A stretch of DNA of 64,000 bases from Russula earlei (Eukaryota; Basidiomycota; Agaricomycetes; Russulales; Russulaceae): contig JAGFNK010000020.1 in the NCBI GenBank assembly GCA_025769875.1, forward strand, positions 215,714 through 279,713, read 5' to 3'. The notes beneath the pieces are model-generated. The model made no database searches and was not told where the DNA came from. It saw only the letters and a program-made list of their open reading frames with translations. The position numbers and the translations under genes were made by a program. How positions within the stretch are numbered: position 1 is the stretch's first letter; each line of letters begins with the position of its first letter. This document shows, piece after piece, positions 57,588-64,000 of the stretch.

Positions 57588-58604
57588 TTAGTAGTTTGTG
57601 TATCCTCCATTTGCTTTGAACACCTCTTCCATCCTCCTAGGCATACTTTCTATCAAATTCTGCACAACAGTTTGGTCAATGGCCTCCCATTCCAGCTGTG
57701 TGCACTCCCAAAGTTCATTGATTCCCTTAGGGGGTGTTGGATAAGCTGCAAGCTTCTTTTTGAGATGAGCCCAAAGATGCTCAATAGGATTGAGGTCTGG
57801 GGATTGAGCTGGCCAGTCCATGACCTGAATTCTGTGGTCTTGGAACCAAGATGTGGCAAGCCTGCTCTTGTGGATAGAGGCATTGTCCTGTTGAAAGAGG
57901 GTATCTTTGCATTTCTTCTTGAAATACTTGATAGATGCAAGTAGTTCATCCTCCAAAATGCTGCAATAAAGTTCAGCATCCATCCTTCCATCAATCTTTG
58001 CTGCATGCCCAACTCCTTCCCAAGACATGCAGCCCCACAACATCAAGGAACCTCCTCCATGTTTGACTGTTGGCTGAACAAGGCATTCAGAAAGGTGCTC
58101 TCCTCTTTTTTTCCAAGCCCATTTCTTGCCATCTGAGCCCATACAATTGATTTTGGTCTCATCTGACCAAATTACCCTCTTCCAGTCCTCCACAGTCCAG
58201 TATAGGTACTTTTCTGCAAAGTCCTTTCTGGCCCTATAGTGACTTGGTTTAAGGTAAGGCCTCTTCTTCTTTGTAACTGCCTTCAATCCTGCCTTGTTAA
58301 GGTAGTTTCGAATGGTCTGATTGGAGATAGTGGACTCTTTGATGACCTCCAACCTTCTAGCAACCTGAGGAGCAGTATCTGCTTCTTTAGAGCTAAGAAG
58401 GCATGTGGCAAAGCAGATGTCAAGGTTAGAGAGCTTGGAAGGACGACCTCCAGAGGACTTTGGAAAGTCAGGAAGGTATTTCTAGCAATTGTTGGTGATT
58501 GAACCAATGCTTCTGTGTGCTGCCTTGGCAATGTTATGAACTGAATGGTTGGCCTGGAGAAGGGAGATGATGTAGTTGACTTCATGAGGAAGAAGAGACT
58601 TCAT
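57588..58604 (-). pseudogene. Tc1-type transposase with one in-frame stop
   Basis: Reading from the ATG at 58604 the frame is open to 57588 except for a TAG at 58482-58484. The N-terminal part (SLLPHEVNYIISLL, HNIAKAAHRSIGSI, then SGGRPSKLS) is the paired helix-turn-helix DNA-binding region. The catalytic core shows VIWSDETKINCMG (first Asp), LFQQDNASIH (second Asp) and SPDLNPIEHLWAHLK (Glu), with 34 residues between the last two, that is DD34E. The rest of the frame is intact. The stop may be a real inactivating mutation, or a base-call error; stop-codon readthrough is not suggested by anything nearby. Confidence 0.88.
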
Positions 58605-58631
58605 GATGTTGTTGGTGAAGAAGAAGCAACT

Positions 58632-58699
58632 GTTTTGGCTTATTTGCACATGGTTTTGGCTTATTTGCACATGGTTTTGGCTTATTTGCACATGGTTTG
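58632..58699. repeat. 21-bp tandem repeat upstream of the transposase
   Basis: Three consecutive copies of a TTTTGGCTTATTTGCACATGG-type unit, with a partial fourth, inside the element just upstream (in transcription sense) of the transposase start. Confidence 0.85.
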
Positions 58700-58791
58700 A
58701 GTTTATTATAGGCCACATGACCTCCATGTTCAATTTTAGCCCTCTGGGGAAAGAATATGAATCTCAATCTGAGAAATAATGAATTCACTAA

Positions 58792-59006
58792 CCAAGGCCA
58801 AAAAACTGTTCAAATGGTTTACCAGCAAACATACCTTATATCTTCCTAAATAATTATGCTTATTCTGTATAAAGTATACCATTACAAAGCTATGATGTAG
58901 AGCTTGAAAACAAACCTAGTTACATATTATTAGCTGCAGTGGTTCTCTAGATATGGTTAATACAATGAAAATGTGCAAAACATTTGAACAGTTTTTTGGG
59001 TCACTG
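58792..59006 (-). repeat. Right TIR of the Tc1/mariner element
   Basis: Inverted copy of 57345-57561, ending TCACTG before the TA duplication. Confidence 0.8.
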
Positions 59007-59168
59007 TAAAAACCCTTATATGGAAAATGTAATTACAGTTATAGGAACACAAACCTTGATTATTATCAGCTATATTGCCCTTTCCCAATTTTCTGACATA
59101 CAGGGGGAGATTCACAAATGGACAGTCTAAGGACTGTTATTGACAATTGGCAGGCCTATATACACAAA

Positions 59169-59430
59169 GTGTCATGAACCATTTCCCAGAGAGGGCCCTT
59201 GAAGGACCCTTCCATATTAGAGGAAACCCAGCCTCTATGATGCCACCCTGTTCACATGACCAAAAGGGGTGAGTAGAGGTGTCCACAATATTGTGCATGC
59301 ATTGTTGCACAATTAATTCTAGGAACAATCAACATATAGCAAGCCCTACTTAGTGGCAACCCTTCTATCAATAAAAGACAGTATTAAAGGCTCCTTAAGG
59401 ACCCTTTAAGATGACCTCAAGTGCCTTACA
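59169..59430. repeat. Dispersed direct repeat, copy A (about 260 bp)
   Basis: Begins GTCATGAACCATTTCC and shares long blocks with 59983-60245 (for example CCACAATATT, AAAAGGGGTGAGTAGAGGTG, CAATAAA.GACAGTA). Many point differences and small indels. Could be arms of a degenerate LTR element; no coding capacity between the copies. Confidence 0.65.
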
Positions 59431-59982
59431 GAGGATGTTAATGAAGATACTATAGGCCCTAGATGTTATGATCTATCCCCTTGATGGTTTGTCCCTAACC
59501 TCTTCTTGTTATTGTTCTCTTCTGTCACCCTCATTCCCTTGGTTACCATTTTATCCCTTGATGCTGATGGTCCCTTGTCGTTTCATCTGTTATGTTTCAC
59601 CTATTGTTTGAGCCCTCTTTGCTATTGGTCCAGTAATATCTATTGTTCTGCATATGGTACTGTACAGCCTCACTAGATACAGTATTTAAGTGCCTGTAAA
59701 AGCTGGGGAATACCCCAAGCTTAGCTTTGTCCCATTTCCTGTCACATCCCTTGCCCTGTACTCTGTCTCAATCACAACTTGCTTGTGCTGGCTCATACTC
59801 TGCTTGACCTAAGCACACCTCAAGGAACTCTTGTGTTCCTCTTCCTCCTCTGTCTCTCTCTCATTGTCCTCCTCTTCTGTGAAACCAGAAGACCGACTCT
59901 GTCTGTGGGCTGAGTCATTGTCTGACTTAGTCTTGAGATGCTAAACCCTTGATCCAGTCTCTTGGAGCTGGCCCCACTGAAC

Positions 59983-60245
59983 CTGTCATGAACCATTTCC
60001 TGGAGATGGTCCTTGAAGGACCCGTCCTTATGAGAGGAAACCTGGCCTCTATGGTGTCACCCTGTTCACATGGACAAAAGGGGTGAGTAGAGGTGTCCAC
60101 AATATTGCATGTGCATTGTCGTGCAAGTGATTCTCGGCACAATTGATATACAGCAAGTCCCACTTAATGGCAACCCTTTTAGCAATAAAGGACAGTACTA
60201 TAGCCTCCCTAAGGACCCTTTAGGACGACCCTAGGTGCCCTACAA
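59983..60245. repeat. Dispersed direct repeat, copy B
   Basis: Second copy of the repeat at 59169-59430, same orientation, 814 bp downstream. The interval holds a TATTTAAG box (59681-59688) and a pyrimidine-rich leader but no open gene. Confidence 0.65.
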
Positions 60246-60639
60246 TAGGCACTGATACAGTACTAAAGACCTACAACACGTTATTAGACTGACTCTAATA
60301 GTATAGAATGAACCTTAAAGTGGTACTAAGGACCTTAGTAGAAGTATTAGGGTTGACTCTAAGGACCCTATAGAACTATATAAGGGACCTTATAGACAAC
60401 TCTATTCCTTAGACCAAACTACAAGTCCTCAAATGACCAGCCCTAAACTAACTAACAGCAAATGAATCAGGTGCTTTGCACATGTACTAAAGCAGTGAAC
60501 ACGTGGACAGTAGAGGCTCTTACTCATCAAGAGAAGCCTTCTTACTCAGCAGCTTACTGAGCATGACTGAGCATGCTCAGTAGCGCACTCCGACTTCTTA
60601 CTCATCACCCTATTGTGCTTGATAACAAGGTTGTGACTT

Positions 60640-61011
60640 GTTCCCTATTTAGCAGTTCTCTTGTAGTATATAACGCTCAATAAAGTAGTGGACAGTCTTC
60701 AGACTGTCCATTTGTTTCTGGCACTCTCCATCCCTGGGATACTGTCAAGACACGTACTGCTGATCACTAAGGACTCAGGAGCAGGTGGGCAAGGGTCGGA
60801 ACAGATGATACGCGGCGAAGGCGGCGTTGAACAAGAGGACGAGCCAAATGACGAGGAGGTACCAGATGGGGACTGGTAGGTGTTGCAAGAGACAAGGCGA
60901 AGGCTAGAGGCCAGTGTAGCGAGGGGCTTTAAACAAGGCGGTCGTTGAAGAGTACCTTGGAGACGAGGGGAATCTTTAGACTGAGCAGTCGCAGGGGAGT
61001 ACCCAGGAAGA
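60640..61011 (+). mobile_element. Remnant LTR end plus possible gag start, plus orientation
   Basis: GTATATAACGCTCAATAAAG (60666-60685) gives TATA and AATAAA boxes as in LTR R/U5. It is followed by CAGACTGTCCATTTGT, which also occurs in inverted orientation at 61021-61036. A short open frame then runs to 60879 (GGQGSEQMIRGEGGVEQEDE, acidic), which could be a gag N-terminus cut off by the inversely oriented element to the right. Boundaries are inferred. Confidence 0.4.
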
Positions 61012-61571
61012 TGAGAGTATCACAAATGGACAGTCTGACGACTGCCATGCTTCATTGGGGCTTATATACAGTGTACAGGGTCGATTACAAAGAACTGGGA
61101 CTATTCTAGACTCTTTGGTACCATCCAATAGGACTACAGAGGCATAAACTTGCTTGTGTCAAGTTTCAGGCTTACTGAGCGCATTACTGATCATTGTGGA
61201 GCGATGACATCATTATGATGTCACTGTGGAGCGCTTAGTGAGCCTATGAGGTCACTGTGGAGTCGCTCAGTCAGCCATGATGTCATTGGAGCCTTGATGA
61301 CGTCAGATGATTTATGCAACAGTTTCTAAGAGTTTGTGCCGCTGTTTCGGGTCCATTGGTGGCTGGGTGGCCATGTGGCTGCCACGCGATGATTACCCGA
61401 TTAGGAAACCGGTGCCTGGTCGTGTTAGAGTGCCTTTTGCAATAGCAATATCTTGTACCACAGGAGGGATAGCCCAGAAAATGGAAGGGAGTCGGCAATG
61501 CAAAGTGAAGGAGGTCTTTCTTGAGTAAAATAGGACAATCCTTGGCCGGGACTTGGCCTTGGTTCGTAACA
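61012..61571 (-). repeat. 3' long terminal repeat of a Ty3/gypsy element
   Basis: On the minus strand it starts TGTTACGAACC at 61571, directly after a polypurine tract (GAGGGGATGAA, 61572-61582), and would end ..CTCTCA at 61012, giving TG..CA ends and about 560 bp. The 5' LTR would lie beyond the window, so pairing cannot be checked. Confidence 0.6.
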
Positions 61572-61959
61572 TTCATCCCCTCTTTATAGACTTGTTGCTC
61601 CTGCAACAGTAGGAACTTTGTTTCTTTGGAAGGTGGAGTAGTTTGCATATGAAGAGTCGAAGTCTGTTGGTTCGTGAGGAGTTCTTCCCTTGTCCTATGG
61701 ATTGCTTTGGGGATAGCCTGTGGTCGATTGAGTGCATGTGATCGCAGGAGTTCTCTGAAAAGTTTGTTGGTAACAAGGATAAAGGTAATCATCGACAGAG
61801 GTCATGACTGAGAGTTGTTGGTTTAAGGGTTACTCCTGGTGGGAATTGTCTTAAGCGCCTTCGGATATTTCCGATGGAAGTCTTTAACAAGTAATTGCGC
61901 TTTTGATAGGTTAGATGCTGGTTCCCAAGTATTTTCTGCGCACTGTATACCCTTTCCAT

Positions 61960-63902
61960 TTAACTAGGTATTGGATTCCTTTGCGGTTTGGGGAGAGCCG
62001 AGAGTTTAAGATCTGCTCTACCTTCATATTGTTCTTCACCTTCGACTAATATTGGTGGCGGGTTTGAAAAGTTAGGACCATGGGCAATGGTTTCTTTGTA
62101 AGGTTTAATCAGGGAGTGGTGAAAAACTGGGTGTATCTTCCAAGACTTTGGTAGTTCGAGGCGAACGTTTACTGGATAGGCAGTGGTGACTTTGAATGGC
62201 CCATAGCGTCGAGGGGCTAGTTTTGCTTTTGGGTGAGTCGTTCGTAGATTCGTGGCTTCCAGCCATACTTGATCCCCTTCTTTAAAACGAAATGTGGAGG
62301 TTTGGGGTCCTGATTGTTTCATGATTTCTGCTGCTCGGTTCAGGGAGGCAGCTACTTCTTCTCTGAGTTGGTCTAGTCTTGTTAGTCTTTCTTGGATTGA
62401 AGGGAACTTTGATGCAAAAGCAAGGGGCGGAGCAAATGTTGGGTTAAAGCCATACCAGACCTCAAAGGGGGTTTGTTCGTAGCACTGTGTTGTCTGGCAT
62501 TATGTGCAAACTCCATAAAGGGAATTAGTTCTGCCCAATTGTCTGCTTGGTGGTTGCAAAATATTCGTAGGTATTGTTCTAGTTCTTGGTTAACTTGTTC
62601 TGTTTCTCCATCTGTCTGAGGGTGATATGCCGTGCTCAATGATACCTTGATATTTAATTTCTTCCACAGTTCTTGAGTGACTTTTGCTGCGAATTGAGGG
62701 CCTCTGTCTGATATTATTTGTGTTGGGAGGCCTACTCTCCTCCAGACATTGTTCATGATTAGTGTTGCTGTTTCATCCGCTGTAATTGTCTTGTGGCAGG
62801 GGGTAATGATTATTGCTTTACTGAATCGATCTACCACGACTAGGAGGCTGTCAAAGCCTTGTGAAATCGGTAGGTCCGTGATAAAGTCCATGGTAATGCT
62901 CTTCCATACTTCTCCAGCTGGTGTAATTGGTACGAGGGGTGTTTCTGTCTTTGGGCGGTTCTTTGTACTTTGGCAAATTGCGCAACCGTCTACATAACCT
63001 TTGACATAGGTTAGCATTCCTGGCCACCAATAGTTTTGGCTGATTAGTTCATAAGTTTTCCATTGGCCAGGATGTCCGGTGGCGAGGGAGTCATGATGTA
63101 GTTTCAGAATTTTCTTTCGTAGGGTGTCATTGTTTGGGATGTAGACTTTTCCTTTGAATAATATTAGTCCATCTTCAAGGTTCCAGTCTTGTAAGCCTTT
63201 GGATAATCGTCTTGGTCCATTCTTTATAATGATTGCTAACGCGTTAGACACTTCTGGGTCGTATTCTTTGCTAGATCGCAGTTGTTGTCGAAGTTCTTGG
63301 TCACCGATCGGTTCTGTGGCAGAGGTGCTGTGTTGCTCTAATTTTAAAATATTTGTCATCTAGAAGCACTTTTCCATCATTTTCATTTTGTATCCCCTCT
63401 TTAAAGTCTGGCCTGCCTGGACAGACCAGTCTGCTTTGTTCATGGTTCCTGGGTGATGGGTGATGGTAAAGTCAAAGTTGCTGAGAAGGAGCGCCCATCG
63501 GGCTTGTCGTCGCGTGAGTTTTTGTTTTGTCATGAAGTATGTCAAATTATTGTGGTCTGTCCATAGATCAATGGGGTGTGCAGCGCCTTCAAGGTAGTGT
63601 CGGAAGTGCCAGAGGGATGAGACGATGGCAAGGAGTTCTTTATCATAGATCATGTAATTTCGTTGTGCAGGGTCTAAGGATTTTGAAAAATAGGCTACTG
63701 GGTGGTGTCTGTTAAATTCATCAGGTTGTTCTAAGATTGCGCCGACTGCAAAGTCGCTTGCGTTGCAGATGAGTCGAAAGGGTTTTGTATGATCAGGTAA
63801 CATGAGGATTGGGGCTGTTGTGAACGCTTGAATTATTGCCGTTTTCAGCGCACTTGGCGGAGTTTGAATTCCACCCAAATCGGCGCAGAAAAACCCTCTC
63901 AA
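61960..63902 (-). pseudogene. Ty3/gypsy pol fragment: RNase H, integrase, C-terminal GPF-like domain
   Basis: In transcription order from the right: an RT-connection/RNase H region (TTAPILMLPDHTKPF, CNASDFAVGAILEQ, KELLAIVSSLWHFRHYLEGA, DHNNLTYF, LTRRQARWALLLSNF), then an integrase with HHCC zinc finger (HHDSLATGHPG, WWPGM, CAICQSTK) and catalytic core (TMDFITDLP, ISDRGPQF, the Glu in NQELEQYL), then a KLAPRRYGPFKV module and the LPKSWKIHPVFHHSLIKPY end. Damage: a TAG at 63360-63362 between RNase H and integrase and a frame change at the G5 run 62467-62471. Right of about 63890 the reverse-transcriptase catalytic part is not found; sequence there no longer matches pol. The copy is dead as it stands. 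Confidence 0.88.
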
Positions 63903-64000
63903 ACGTGCGGGGCGAATATCTCCCTCAAAACAAGCTTCAATTCACATGAAACTTATTGTCCCTGAATCGCCTGAATGAGGCTAGGCAGCCCCATTGTTTT

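Larger units (their letters stand above)
57345..59006 (-). mobile_element. Tc1/mariner (Tc1, DD34E) DNA transposon
   Basis: A 1.66 kb element bounded by inverted repeats starting CAGTGACCCAAAAAA and flanked by TA on both sides (57343-57344 and 59007-59008), the Tc1/mariner target duplication. Terminal inverted repeats of about 217 bp surround one minus-strand transposase gene. The repeats are still similar to each other, so it was probably mobile fairly recently, but the transposase contains one premature stop. Confidence 0.9.

Noticed and set aside
58482..58484. Stop-codon readthrough or selenocysteine at the transposase TAG
   Set aside because: No recoding element is evident, and a point mutation or base-call error is simpler.
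63360..63362. Programmed suppression of the TAG between RNase H and integrase
   Set aside because: Known suppression sites in Ty3/gypsy or retroviral elements lie between gag and pol, not here; a further frame change at 62467-62471 indicates plain decay.
1..64000. CRISPR arrays, rRNA or bacterial operons
   Set aside because: No regularly spaced repeats, no rRNA-like sequence, and gene structure is eukaryotic throughout.

Overview
The window looks like nuclear DNA of a basidiomycete fungus, most likely an Agaricomycete. Genes are dense and cut by many short introns of about 45-90 nt with GT..AG (sometimes GC..AG) ends. Gene content is typically fungal: a Ubc2/Ste50-type adaptor, a Zn2Cys6 regulator, an F-box/LRR protein, a basidiomycete-style GH16 glucanase, an XPT1-type phosphoribosyltransferase and a Ty3 retrotransposon. 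The species cannot be named from sequence alone. All gene models below were spliced by eye: exon joins were accepted when donor, acceptor, reading phase and family-conserved residues agreed.

Layout. 1-3 kb: no recognisable gene. 3.0-13.9 kb: a compact housekeeping block: unknown-family paralogue 1 (-), LEO1 (+), ataxin-10/CTR86 (-), VMA12 (+), Nudix CoA diphosphatase (-), BRAP2/ETP1 E3 ligase (+). 14.0-16.5 kb: a 2.48 kb element with 132 bp terminal inverted repeats and a G-rich low-complexity core. 16.8-22.5 kb: a divergent pair, an unknown disordered 988-aa protein (-) and a Ubc2-like adaptor (+). 24-28 kb: paralogues 2 and 3 of the unknown family. 29.5-52 kb: makorin-like ligase (-), TADA1 (+), TAF10 (-), F-box/LRR (+), Zn2Cys6 factor (+), RPC4 (-), XPT1 (+), mitoferrin-type carrier (+), NAD(P)HX dehydratase (+), phosphoglucomutase (+). 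51.7-56.1 kb: secreted GH16 and an MFS transporter. From about 53 kb the DNA becomes AT-richer and repeat-laden, with a Tc1/mariner element (57.3-59.0 kb), degenerate LTR-like repeats and a decayed Ty3/gypsy element running off the right edge.

How the genes relate. Four encode general RNA polymerase machinery (LEO1 of Paf1C, TADA1 of SAGA, TAF10 of TFIID/SAGA, RPC4 of Pol III). Two are RING ubiquitin ligases and one is an F-box protein. NADHX repair, Nudix CoA hydrolase, XPT1, PGM and mitoferrin are core metabolism. Nothing suggests a biosynthetic cluster.

Three cross-cutting observations stand out. First, about ten otherwise intact and mostly essential genes carry apparent single-base insertions, almost always inside a GG or CC doublet or a short homopolymer. 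This looks more like an assembly artefact than pseudogenisation. Second, at least five introns are GC-AG. Third, several exons are extremely short (7, 10, 13, 21, 21, 22 and 25 nt), and one terminal coding exon contains only the stop codon. The best candidate for undescribed biology is the three-copy, intron-position-conserved family of unknown function (3.0-4.4, 24.1-25.1 and 27.0-28.0 kb).
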